A stretch of DNA of 64,000 nt from JBBSHE01 sp038253325. Its GTDB lineage: Bacteria > Actinomycetota > Actinomycetes > Propionibacteriales > Nocardioidaceae. The stretch is from assembly GCA_038253325.1 (NCBI GenBank), contig JBBSHE010000002.1:56761-120760 (forward strand), read 5' to 3'. Under the pieces are notes generated by a model that was not told the DNA's origin, searched no databases, and saw only the letters and a list, made by a program, of their open reading frames with translations. Numbering within the stretch: position 1 is the stretch's first letter; the number at the start of each line of letters is the position of its first letter. This document shows, piece after piece, positions 6,371 through 16,465 of this stretch. Both the position numbers and the translations under genes were made by a program.

Positions 6371-8089
6371 ATGAGTGAACCCGACGACCGGCACGACCCC
6401 GTCGACGCGTACGCCGAAGGCCGCGAGCGGTGGGCACGCCGGTACGCCGAGTCACGTGTTCGAGAAGCCGACTTCACGACCCTGTCGGGGGTGCCGGTCG
6501 AGCCGGTCTACGGCCCGCCGCCCGGCACTCGGGTACCGGCGTTCGAACGGATCGGCTGGCCGGGGGAGTACCCCTACACCCGCGGTCTGTACCCGACCGG
6601 CTACCGGGGCCGGACCTGGACGATCCGTCAGTTCGCCGGTTTCGGGAACGCCGAGCAGACCAACGAGCGCTACAAGATGATCCTGGACTCCGGCGGCGGC
6701 GGACTCTCGGTGGCGTTCGACATGCCGACCCTGATGGGACGAGACAGTGACGACCCGCAGGCACTCGGGGAGGTCGGCCACTGCGGAGTCGCGATCGACA
6801 CCGCCGCGGACATGGAGGCGCTCTTTGCGGACATCCCTCTCGAGGACGTCACGACGTCGATGACGATCTCGGGTCCGGCCGTCCCGATCTTCTGCATGTA
6901 CCTCGTCGCCGCGGAACGGCAGGGCGCGGACCTCGGCAAGCTGAACGGGACGCTGCAGACCGACATCTTCAAGGAGTACATCGCCCAGAAGGAGTGGCTC
7001 TTCGGACCCGAGCCGCACCTGCGGCTGATCGGTGACCTGATGGAGTACTGCGCCCGCGAGATCCCGGCGTACAAGCCGCTGAGCGTCTCGGGCTACCACA
7101 TTCGCGAGGCGGGCTCGACCGCGGCGCAGGAGCTGGCCTTCACCCTGGCCGACGGGTTCGGCTACGTCGAGCTCGGGATATCCCGTGGCCTCGACGTGGA
7201 CGACTTCGCGCCCGGATTGTCATTCTTCTTCGACGCGCACGTCGACTTCTTCGAGGAGATCGCCAAGTTCCGCGCTGCCCGCCGGATCTGGGCGCGTTGG
7301 TTACGCGATGTGTACGGCGCAAAGACGGAACGGGCGCAGTGGTTGCGGTTCCACACCCAGACGGCCGGGGTCTCCCTGACCGCCCAACAGCCGTACAACA
7401 ACGTGGTCAGGACCGCCGTCGAAGCGCTGGCGGCGGTCCTCGGCGGGACGAACTCGTTGCACACCAACGCGCTGGACGAGACGTTGGCTCTCCCGACCTC
7501 GCAGGCGGCCGAGATCGCGCTGCGTACGCAGCAGGTGCTGATGGAGGAGACCGGCGTGATCAACGTGGCCGACCCGTTGGGCGGGTCGTGGTACGTGGAG
7601 GCGCTGACCGACCAGATCGAGGCGGAGGCCGAGGCGATCTTCGCCCGAATCCGCACGTTCGGTGGCGGTGAGCAGGCAAAGCACGCGGTCGGCCCGATGA
7701 CGTCCGGCATCCTCCGCGGGATCGAGGACGGCTGGTTCATGTCCGAGATCGCCGAAGCCGCGTTCCAGTACCAGACCGCCCTCGAGAAGGGTGACAAGCG
7801 TGTCGTCGGGGTCAACTGTCACACCGGCAGCGTGTCGCACGACTTGGAGATCCTGCGCGTCTCGCACGACGTCGAGGTCGAGCAGGTGCGCATTCTCCGT
7901 GAACGCCGTGGAGCTCGCGACGACGCCGTCGTCGGCGCTGCACTGGCCCGGCTGCGCGCAGCGGCGAACGGCACGGACAACATGGTCGAGCCGATGCTGG
8001 ACGCCGCTCGGGCCGACGCGAGCCTCGGCGAGATCTGCGATGCGCTACGCGCGGAATGGGGCGAGTACCGCGAGCCCGCACGGTTCTGA
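6371..8089 (+). CDS. icmA: Isobutyryl-CoA mutase large subunit (B12-dependent, no B12-binding domain)
   Basis: 572 residues: the complete acyl-CoA-binding TIM-barrel half of the methylmalonyl-CoA mutase family (YTRGLYPTGY, WTIRQFAGFGNAEQTN, SISGYH-like SVSGYHIREAG, SLHTNALDE). The C-terminal cobalamin domain is absent, so a separate small subunit is needed; none lies in this window. Residues that set substrate: methylmalonyl-CoA mutase has Tyr89 and Arg207, isobutyryl-CoA mutase has Phe80 and Gln198. Here they are Phe88 and Gln206, with the same 118-residue spacing. This points to n-butyryl/isobutyryl-CoA interconversion. Start ATG 6371 has AGGAG upstream. meaB and ccr nearby fit C4 acyl-CoA metabolism. 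Confidence 0.85.
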   Translation: MSEPDDRHDPVDAYAEGRERWARRYAESRVREADFTTLSGVPVEPVYGPPPGTRVPAFERIGWPGEYPYTRGLYPTGYRGRTWTIRQFAGFGNAEQTNERYKMILDSGGGGLSVAFDMPTLMGRDSDDPQALGEVGHCGVAIDTAADMEALFADIPLEDVTTSMTISGPAVPIFCMYLVAAERQGADLGKLNGTLQTDIFKEYIAQKEWLFGPEPHLRLIGDLMEYCAREIPAYKPLSVSGYHIREAGSTAAQELAFTLADGFGYVELGISRGLDVDDFAPGLSFFFDAHVDFFEEIAKFRAARRIWARWLRDVYGAKTERAQWLRFHTQTAGVSLTAQQPYNNVVRTAVEALAAVLGGTNSLHTNALDETLALPTSQAAEIALRTQQVLMEETGVINVADPLGGSWYVEALTDQIEAEAEAIFARIRTFGGGEQAKHAVGPMTSGILRGIEDGWFMSEIAEAAFQYQTALEKGDKRVVGVNCHTGSVSHDLEILRVSHDVEVEQVRILRERRGARDDAVVGAALARLRAAANGTDNMVEPMLDAARADASLGEICDALRAEWGEYREPARF

Positions 8090-8094
8090 TCGGC

Positions 8095-8431
8095 GCGGTT
8101 ACGTCCGAACATCCGCGGGTTCGGTGCGCTTGCGTCCGATCGCCCGAGCCTTATGGCGCCCGGTTGTTCGGACGTAGCGCCGCCCACGGTCCTTCGGACG
8201 TAACGCCGCGGGCTCGGCACGCTTGCGTCCGATCGCCCGAGCCCTATGGCGCCCGGTTGTTCGGACGTAGCGCCGCCGGCGCCCGGTCCTTCGGACGTAA
8301 CGCCGCGGGCTCGGCACGCTTGCGTCCGATCGCCCGAGCCCTATAGCGCCCGGTTGTTCGGACGTAGCGCCGCCAGCGCGGTTGTTCGGACGGAACGCCG
8401 CCAGCCCACGGTCCTTCGGACGTAACGCCGT
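8095..8431. repeat. Intergenic long-unit repeat array
   Basis: The 406-bp gap between icmA and the thioredoxin-like gene holds about 3.5 copies of a 93-97 bp unit starting at 8114, 8207 and 8304. Within it, TTCGGACGTArCGCCG recurs seven times in direct orientation. The inverted core (GCGTCCGA, GTTACGTCCGAA) is interspersed in GCTTGCGTCCGATCGCC. Small length changes (93 against 97 bp) and substitutions show that the copies have diverged. Short arginine-rich open frames run through it on the minus strand, but they only restate the repeat. It could be a REP-like element or a multi-site binding region. Confidence 0.85.
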
Positions 8432-8483
8432 CCGCAGTCGAGAGGGACGCCGCGCACCGCGGACGAACTGCAGAGACGCCCAT

Positions 8484-8489
8484 TAGGCT
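8484..8489 (+). promoter_or_regulatory. Candidate -10 of the thioredoxin/TPR gene (leaderless)
   Basis: TAGGCT with 6 nt to the ATG at 8496; no Shine-Dalgarno is visible, consistent with a leaderless transcript. It lies just downstream of the repeat array. Confidence 0.45.
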
Positions 8490-8495
8490 GCTGCC

Positions 8496-9404
8496 ATGAC
8501 GACGCCTCCGTTCTCGCGACCCGGCGCCATCGACTTGTCGGGGCTGCGTGGCCAACCCGGCGCAGCCGGTGGGTCGGCATCAGGACGATTCACGGTCGCG
8601 ATCACGAGCGAGGAACAGCTCCGCTCCGAGGTTCTCGTTCGCTCGACCACGACGGTTGTACTGCTCAGCTTCTGGGCCGCCCGGGTTCCAGAGTCGGTGC
8701 AGCTCAACGACACGCTTTCTGTGCTCGCCGAGGAGTACGACGGCAGGTTCTTGTTCGCGACCCTCGACGTCGCCGCTCATGCGGAGCTCGCCGAGGCTCT
8801 CGGCGTCCCCGGGGTGCCGTTGGTGTTGGTGGCGCTGCAGGGGCAGCTGGCGCCGCTCTTGCAGCAAGCCATTCCCGCTAGCGATCTCCGCACGGTGGTC
8901 GACCAGGTGCTCCAGGCTGCGGTCGCGAACGGCGTCACCGGCCGGGCCGCACCGGTATCCGACGAACCCGAGCCGGCCGCGGCGGAGGAACCGGTGTCCC
9001 GGCACCCGGAGGCCGAAGCCGCGCTCGAGGCCGGCGACTTCGCCGCGGCGATCGCCGGGTACGAACGGGCACTGAACGACAACCCGGCAGACGACGACGC
9101 AATGCAGGGACTCGTGCGAACTCGGCTGGTCCAGGGGACGCTCCAGACCGACGCTGCGGCAGCCCGGAAGCGGGCCGCTGACGACCCCGACGACATCGAG
9201 ACGCAGCTCACGGTCGCCGATCTCGATCTGCTCGGCGGCAACGTGGAGGATGCGTTCGGCCGTCTGCTCGACCTTGTCCGCCGCCTCGCCGGCGACGAAC
9301 GCGATGTCGTCCGCCAGCACCTTCTCGACCTGTTCACTGTGGTCGGCGGCGACGACTCGAGGGTCGCCAAGGCGCGTCAGCGACTGGCTGCGGCGCTGTT
9401 CTAG
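8496..9404 (+). CDS. Thioredoxin-like/TPR protein (CnoX/YbbN type)
   Basis: 302 residues. Residues about 30-145 form a thioredoxin fold (VVLLSFWAARVPESVQLNDTLSVLAEEYDGRFLFATLDV...VPGVPLVLVAL), but the active site reads WAARVPES, without CxxC, so it is not an oxidoreductase. An acidic Ala/Pro linker (about 148-167) leads to TPR-like helices (HPEAEAALEAGDFAAAIAGYERALNDNPAD) and an all-helical C-terminus ending RLAAALF. This is the architecture of the YbbN/CnoX chaperedoxins, which hold unfolded clients for chaperones. Streptomyces has a similar gene at the equivalent position beside icmA. Confidence 0.85.
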   Translation: MTTPPFSRPGAIDLSGLRGQPGAAGGSASGRFTVAITSEEQLRSEVLVRSTTTVVLLSFWAARVPESVQLNDTLSVLAEEYDGRFLFATLDVAAHAELAEALGVPGVPLVLVALQGQLAPLLQQAIPASDLRTVVDQVLQAAVANGVTGRAAPVSDEPEPAAAEEPVSRHPEAEAALEAGDFAAAIAGYERALNDNPADDDAMQGLVRTRLVQGTLQTDAAAARKRAADDPDDIETQLTVADLDLLGGNVEDAFGRLLDLVRRLAGDERDVVRQHLLDLFTVVGGDDSRVAKARQRLAAALF

Positions 9405-9589
9405 TGGCGTGTCGCTCAAGCGTGTTCGAACTCCGAGCGGCGTCCTGGTTCGGCTGGCAAGGCGGACCAACGAGGCGTGGCGGTGTCCATGGCGATTGAC
9501 GACAACACCGCCGGGCGGGATGCACGGGGTCGCGAGGCGGAAAGTCATTCGGAAGAGGCACCCCTGAGTGGCGTGATCGAGAGGTGCTG

Positions 9590-10258
9590 ATGCGTCGTCT
9601 GCTCGGCTACCTGATCGCGCTCGTGGGTGGGCTCGCGGTGTTGGCGGGGATCGCGCTGTCGATCCTGTTCGGACCCGACAACGAGTTCGTGAGCGGCCCG
9701 CACGAGATCCAGTCCAGGGGGCAGGCCATCGTCACGGCGCCGCAGGCGATCCGGTACGCCGACCCCGACGTACGGATCGAGGTCCGGGCCGCCGACCCGC
9801 GCCAAAGGCTCTTCATCGGTGTCGCCAATGATGTCGATGTCGAGAACTACGCACGTGGCGACGCTGTCACCCGCGTCGGCGCGGTCCACCTGCCGTGGAA
9901 GATCGCCACAACCGAGACGACCGGCTCTCGCAAGATCGCGGTACCTCCGGGCAGACTCGACTGGTGGATCGTCAGCCAGGAAGGTCGTGGCGCATCCAGC
10001 GTGACACTGCCGCTTCCCGACGCACCGGTCGACGTCGTGGTGATGAACGCGGATGCGACCAGCCGAGTACGGGTTGCGGTGAGCGTTGTCGTGATCGGCT
10101 CTGGCGCGTTCATCGGCGGCTTGGCGATCAGCCTCGCCGGGCTCGGGATCGCGATCGCCGGATGGGTCTATGCGACCAACCAGATCGTCGAGGACACCGA
10201 CCTCAGCTCGGGACCCGTGGCGACCGCCGTACCCCGAGATGACCGGGACACGCCATGA
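9590..10258 (+). CDS. Membrane protein with extracytoplasmic domain, unknown function
   Basis: 222 residues from the ATG at 9590 (GAGAGG just upstream; a GTG two codons earlier is possible). The N-terminal helix (LLGYLIALVGGLAVLAGIALSILFG) is followed by about 130 residues likely outside the membrane, beta-rich (GPHEIQSRGQAIVTAPQAIRY, RLFIGVANDVDVENYARG). A second helix (VSVVVIGSGAFIGGLAISLAGLGIAIAGWVY) and a short acidic tail close it. The stop overlaps the ATG of the next gene (ATGA), so it is coupled to the lipoprotein. The preceding gap (9405-9589) shows no gene. Family not recognised. Confidence 0.75.
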   Translation: MRRLLGYLIALVGGLAVLAGIALSILFGPDNEFVSGPHEIQSRGQAIVTAPQAIRYADPDVRIEVRAADPRQRLFIGVANDVDVENYARGDAVTRVGAVHLPWKIATTETTGSRKIAVPPGRLDWWIVSQEGRGASSVTLPLPDAPVDVVVMNADATSRVRVAVSVVVIGSGAFIGGLAISLAGLGIAIAGWVYATNQIVEDTDLSSGPVATAVPRDDRDTP

Positions 10259-11211
10259 GACGGCTCGGCGTCCTGTGTGGACTCATCGCGCTCGTCTGCT
10301 GCGGTTGCAGCCTCCCGCACCACAAGGACGTCGGCGTCATCGACAAGCTCGCGGCGACCCGTGCGGACGCGACGACCGTGCTCATCCACTACAACCGGGT
10401 CCGGACGCAGGCGGACACCGATCGAGACGTCGCGACTCTCCGTGCTGTTGAGACCGGCGCGTTGCTCCAGATCGACGCCGGCCTGTACCACGTCTCGCGG
10501 GTGCTCGATCCCGGCGGATCAGGAGCGCGGTCTGCATGGACGCAGCCGACGGAGTACGTCGTGCCGCGGCTGCGGAGATACCCGCTCTGGTTCGTTCTCG
10601 TGGTCGAGAATCCGGACCAGAAGACTCAAGTCGCGGTTCTCTTCAACCGGGCGTCGAGCACCTCGTCGTGGAAGGCGACGTACGCGCCACAGCTTGCGGC
10701 CACGACCCGTCTCCCGGCATTGGCGGATCAACAGGGTGGCGCTGTCTCGATCGATCCGGAGCAGGCCAACGGCCTGCCCTACACTCCCGTCGACCTGCTA
10801 GCACGCTACTGCCGGGCGCTGAGCGACCCGAACTCGAACGACGCCCGCGACTTCCCCGACGACGCATTCATCGCGCAGATGCGTCAGGTCCGCTCACGGA
10901 CCGACCGCGGCAACGTCCGCGTGACACAGACGTGGACTCCGATGCGGGGCTCGAACGCGCTGCGTACAGCCGACGGAGGGGCGCTCGTCTTCGGCAGCGT
11001 GCAACGAAAGGACACGTTCCACATCGTCGGCGGCAAGCCGATCCGGTGGAAGAAGAGCAACCCCGCGGCCGCATTCGATCCCAACCGGATCCGCTCCGCC
11101 GCGACGGTGACGTACGTACACCAGTTGTTGTTCTACGTTCCTCCGAGAAGCCTCGGCAACCCCCGGGTGATCGGCCAGGTCGGCGGCGTGGTCAACGCTT
11201 CCAGTCGCTGA
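10255..11211 (+). CDS. Putative lipoprotein, unknown function
   Basis: 318 residues. The N-terminus is basic (MRR), then hydrophobic (LGVLCGLIALVC), ending in CGCSLP. Cys18 is the likely lipidated residue, although Cys at -3/-2 makes the lipobox atypical. The mature part has mixed alpha/beta character with 'YPLWFVLVVENP' and 'LLFYVPP' strands and resembles surface lipoproteins of actinobacteria without a known function. It is translationally coupled to the upstream two-span membrane protein (4-bp overlap), suggesting a shared envelope role. It converges on glgB, 16 bp away. Confidence 0.7.
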   Translation: MRRLGVLCGLIALVCCGCSLPHHKDVGVIDKLAATRADATTVLIHYNRVRTQADTDRDVATLRAVETGALLQIDAGLYHVSRVLDPGGSGARSAWTQPTEYVVPRLRRYPLWFVLVVENPDQKTQVAVLFNRASSTSSWKATYAPQLAATTRLPALADQQGGAVSIDPEQANGLPYTPVDLLARYCRALSDPNSNDARDFPDDAFIAQMRQVRSRTDRGNVRVTQTWTPMRGSNALRTADGGALVFGSVQRKDTFHIVGGKPIRWKKSNPAAAFDPNRIRSAATVTYVHQLLFYVPPRSLGNPRVIGQVGGVVNASSR

Positions 11212-11227
11212 ACGTGCGGCGGAACCC

Positions 11228-13414
11228 TCACTGCTGGGCTGGACGAAGCCAAAGTGTGCCGAGGGGCGGTAACCGCAGTACGGCCGAGGCCGGCCGGGCA
11301 TGGTGACTGAACTGCTCCGCCTCGACACTGCCGAGGTTGCCCACACCCGAACCGAGGTACGCACCGGCGTCGGTGTTGAGCACCTCTGTCCAGCGGCCCG
11401 CGCGCGGAAGACCCAGCCGGTACGCCTCGTGCGGGACTGCCGCGAAGTTGGACACGGACACGAGCTCCGAACCGTCGTCGCCGATCCGGATGAAGCTGAA
11501 GACGTTGTTGGCCAGGTCGTTGGCGTCGATCCACTCGAATCCGCTCGGGTCGTGGTCCTGCGACCACAACGCGGGCGACTGCTCATAGATTCGGTTGAGG
11601 TCGACCACCAGGTCCAGGATGCCGCGGTGATCCGGGTGGTCGAGGAGCCACCAGTCGAGCTCACGGCTTTCGTTCCACTCCGACTCCTGGCCGAGCTCGA
11701 TACCCATGAAGATCAGCTGCTTGCCCGGATGGGCCCACATGAACGCGAGGTAGGCCCGGATGTTGGCCAGCTGCTGCCAGCGGTCACCTGGCATCTTTCG
11801 CATCAGGGACCCCTTGCCGTGCACGACCTCGTCGTGGCTGAGCGGCAGCAAGTAGTTCTCCGAGTACGCGTACATCATTGCGAACGTCAGCTGCTGGTGG
11901 TGGTACTGCCGGTACACCGAGTCGTGCCTGAGGTAGCCGAGCGAGTCGTGCATCCAACCCATGTTCCACTTGAAGCCGAATCCGAGACCTCCCACGTGGG
12001 TTGGCCGGGTCACGCCGGGCCAGTCGGTCGACTCCTCCGCGATCATCGCGACGCCAGGTGCCCGCTTGTAGACCGTGGCGTTCACCTCCTGGATGAACGA
12101 CACCGCCTCGAGGTTCTCGCGACCCCCACGTACGTTGGGCGTCCAGGTGCCCGGGGCGCGTGAGTAGTCCAGGTACAGCATCGACGCGACCGCGTCGACG
12201 CGCAGCCCGTCGACGTGGAACTCCTCGATCCAGTACAACGCGCTCGCGACCAGGAAGTTGCGCACCTCAGAGCGCCCGAAGTCGAAGATCAAGGTGCCCC
12301 ACTCGGGGTGCTCGCCCCGGGCCGGGTCGGCATGCTCGTACAGGGCGGTGCCGTCGAAGCCGGCCAACGCCCACTCGTCCCTCGGGAAATGCGCCGGGAC
12401 CCAGTCCAGGATCACTCCGATCCCGGCCTGGTGCAGCCGGTCGACGAGGTGACGGAAGTCGTCGGGGTCGCCGAACCGAGCTGTCGGAGCAAAATAGGAC
12501 GTGACCTGATAGCCCCACGAACCGCCGAACGGGTGCTCCATCACCGGAAGCAGCTCGACGTGGGTGAATCCCAGCCGACGCACGTACGCGACCAGCTCCT
12601 CGCCGAGATCGCGGTATGACTTGCCTCGCCGCCATGAGCCGAGATGGACCTCGTAGATGCTCATCGGACTCGCCGCGGGTGTCCGTCCGGCTCGGCGTGC
12701 CATCCACTCTCCATCGGACCAGACGTACTGGGACTCGAACACGGCCGACGCGCGTGCCGGCGGCACCTCAGTGTGGGTTGCCAGCGGGTCTGCCTTCTCG
12801 CGCCACCGGCCATCAGCGCCGCGCACGTCGAAGCGGTAGTACGTTCCCGAGCCGATCTCGGGGACGAAGAGCTCCCATACCCCCGATTCCGCGAGCGCCC
12901 GCATCGGATGCGCCTGGCTGTTCCACGCATTGAAGTCCCCAGCGACCCGGACCCCTTGTGCGTTGGGCGCCCACACCGCGAACGACGTCCCGGACACGCG
13001 GGTGCCGAGCTGGTCGTAGTGGCGTACATGCGCGCCGAGCACCCTCCACAGCTGTTCGTGGCGCCCCTCGTTGACCAGGTGCTGGTCGATGGGCCCGAGC
13101 GTCGGCAGGAACCGGTACGGGTCGTCACGGACGTGCTCGGCCCCGTCGTCGTAAACCGTGACCACGCGGTAGTCGACCACGTCGACGTGGGGGAGCACCG
13201 TCACCCAGACGCCGGCGTGCTCGTGGGCCATCTCCTGGTCGTCGCCGTCCACCACCCGGACGGCGACCCGAGTCGCCAACGGCCGCAGGACCCTGATCGT
13301 GAGCGCGGCTGTGCCCGGGTGAGGGCCGAGGATGTCGTGCGGGCTGCGGTGGACCCCGGAGGCGAGCGCCGCGAGGTCACTGGTCGTGACGGGGACCGGT
13401 GTGAGGGGTGCCAC
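11228..13414 (-). CDS. glgB: 1,4-alpha-glucan branching enzyme
   Basis: 728 residues, GH13. It makes alpha-1,6 branches in glycogen/alpha-glucan. The N-terminal N1/CBM48 modules (DILGPHPG..., VRVAGDFNAWN) precede the catalytic barrel. The nucleophile Asp is in VDGLRVDAVASMLYLDY, the acid/base Glu in MIAEESTDWP, and the third acid in LSHDEVVHGKGSL. GTG at 13414 was chosen; it lies 4 bp after the maltokinase stop, so glgB is the last gene of the glgE-treS-pep2-glgB operon. Longer upstream frames only overlap the neighbour. Confidence 0.95.
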   Translation of the reverse strand: MAPLTPVPVTTSDLAALASGVHRSPHDILGPHPGTAALTIRVLRPLATRVAVRVVDGDDQEMAHEHAGVWVTVLPHVDVVDYRVVTVYDDGAEHVRDDPYRFLPTLGPIDQHLVNEGRHEQLWRVLGAHVRHYDQLGTRVSGTSFAVWAPNAQGVRVAGDFNAWNSQAHPMRALAESGVWELFVPEIGSGTYYRFDVRGADGRWREKADPLATHTEVPPARASAVFESQYVWSDGEWMARRAGRTPAASPMSIYEVHLGSWRRGKSYRDLGEELVAYVRRLGFTHVELLPVMEHPFGGSWGYQVTSYFAPTARFGDPDDFRHLVDRLHQAGIGVILDWVPAHFPRDEWALAGFDGTALYEHADPARGEHPEWGTLIFDFGRSEVRNFLVASALYWIEEFHVDGLRVDAVASMLYLDYSRAPGTWTPNVRGGRENLEAVSFIQEVNATVYKRAPGVAMIAEESTDWPGVTRPTHVGGLGFGFKWNMGWMHDSLGYLRHDSVYRQYHHQQLTFAMMYAYSENYLLPLSHDEVVHGKGSLMRKMPGDRWQQLANIRAYLAFMWAHPGKQLIFMGIELGQESEWNESRELDWWLLDHPDHRGILDLVVDLNRIYEQSPALWSQDHDPSGFEWIDANDLANNVFSFIRIGDDGSELVSVSNFAAVPHEAYRLGLPRAGRWTEVLNTDAGAYLGSGVGNLGSVEAEQFSHHARPASAVLRLPPLGTLWLRPAQQ

Positions 13415-13418
13415 GGTG

Positions 13419-14800
13419 TCAACCCGACGTCGCGAGCTGTTCGACCGCGTGCAGCGGGATGGAGGTCCACGTCGGCCGGTTTCCGGCCTCGTAGCCCACT
13501 TCGTAGACGGCCTTGTCCGCCTCGAACGCGCGGAGCAGCGGGGCCGCCGTGACGAGGTCCAGCGTCGAGCCGTCGGCGTAGCCCCGCAGGAAGGCGCGCC
13601 GGTTGCGCTCCGTCCACGCATTCGCGAGCTCGGTTAGGCGGGCATCGTCACCCGGCCCGAAGCTCAGCCGGGCGCTCTGGGCCGCGTAGTCGAAGGACCG
13701 TGTCATCCCGGCCACGTCACGCAACGGCGAGTCGTTGGCCCGCCGCTCGGCGAGCGGGCGGGCCGGCTGCCCCTCGAAGTCGATCAGCTTCCATCCCTTG
13801 ACCGTCCGAAGCGTCTGGCCGAGGTGGAGGTCACCATGGATCCGATGGACGTCGACGGGAAGAGGCGTCGCTCGAGCGCCCTCGAACACCGCGCGGACGC
13901 CCTCCGCGTGAGGTGCCACAGCGGGGACCACTGTTGCGACCCGATCCAGCCTGGCAAGCATCGTGTCGACGATGCGATCCAGATCCCGGCGCTCCCAGCG
14001 GGACGTGCCGAATGCCTCGGCGAGCTGCCGGTGGACCTCTGCGGTCGCCTCACCGAGGCGCTCAGCCTCGGCGGAGAAGTCCCCGCCTGCCTGCGACGGG
14101 CGGTCGGGCTCCTCGACGAGCAGGTCGCGGACACTGGCGAGCGCGATGTCCCAGCCGTCGGTCGCCGTACGCAGGTACGCCTGAAACATCCCGAGGTGCG
14201 TCTCGTTCTGGTGGCCGTGGACGTCTCGCCACCGGCCCTCGTACCAGCCGAGCAGCGGGGCGACCCGGGTGCTGCCCATCACGGTGAGCCGATGGTGGAT
14301 CTCGACGTCGGGGTTGCGGCCATCGGAGACCTGCCGGAACACCTTGAGCAATGCACTGTCGCCGAAGGCGATCGACGTGTTGGACTGCTCGGCGGTCATC
14401 ATTGTTCCCTGGTCGGCCGCGTCGGGAAGTGCCGTCCCCTCGACCGTGACGAAGCTCAGGTGCTCGTCGGTGCGGTTCTCGAGAAGCGCGGTGAGCAAGG
14501 TGTGCGTTCCGGCCTTGACGTGCACGGCGTCGTACGCGAACCGCTCGCCATCGCCGTCGTCGACCGTTCCCATCAGCGCATGCTGGTACTGCGGGTCGAG
14601 GGCATCCAGGTAGACGGTCGGAACCTGGTAGACGACCTCTTCGCCATCGACGTATCGGACGGTCACGAACTCCACGCGTACCAACGGCGCTGTGGTGAGA
14701 GACGGCAGCGCTGCCACGTCGACGACCTCGAAGTCGCGGTCTTTGCCGGCGAACCAGCGTTGCCGGCCGAGGTAGCCGTGCAGGTCGTTGTGGTAGGAGC

Positions 14801-14804
<4 letters not shown>
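13419..14804 (-). CDS. mak: Maltokinase
   Basis: 461 residues. It phosphorylates maltose to alpha-maltose 1-phosphate, the GlgE substrate. The N-terminal cap domain is visible (YLGRQRWFAGKDRDFEVVDV). The eukaryotic-like kinase signature HGDLHLGQTL carries the catalytic Asp, and KLIDFEGQPARPL the metal-binding Asp. Streptomyces homologues are called Pep2. The GTG at 14804 overlaps the treS stop (GTGA), an arrangement that couples trehalose isomerisation to phosphorylation. In some relatives TreS and Mak are fused; here they are separate. Confidence 0.93.

Positions 14805-16461
<1,657 letters not shown>

Positions 16462-16465
<4 letters not shown>

Noticed and set aside
8095..8431. CRISPR array
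   Set aside because: Units are 93-97 bp with internal direct and inverted cores, there are no unique spacers of uniform length, and no cas gene is nearby.
8090..8495. Cobalamin riboswitch linked to the B12-dependent mutase
   Set aside because: No B12-box-like conserved core was seen here or in front of icmA (6289-6370).
8099..8555. Small arginine-rich minus-strand ORFs in the repeat region
   Set aside because: Their sequence just repeats with the DNA unit; there is no initiation signal, and composition is unlike real proteins here.
9405..9589. Possible small gene between the thioredoxin-like and membrane-protein genes
   Set aside because: Only overlapping low-quality frames; no Shine-Dalgarno, -10 or repeats found. 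Reported as empty.
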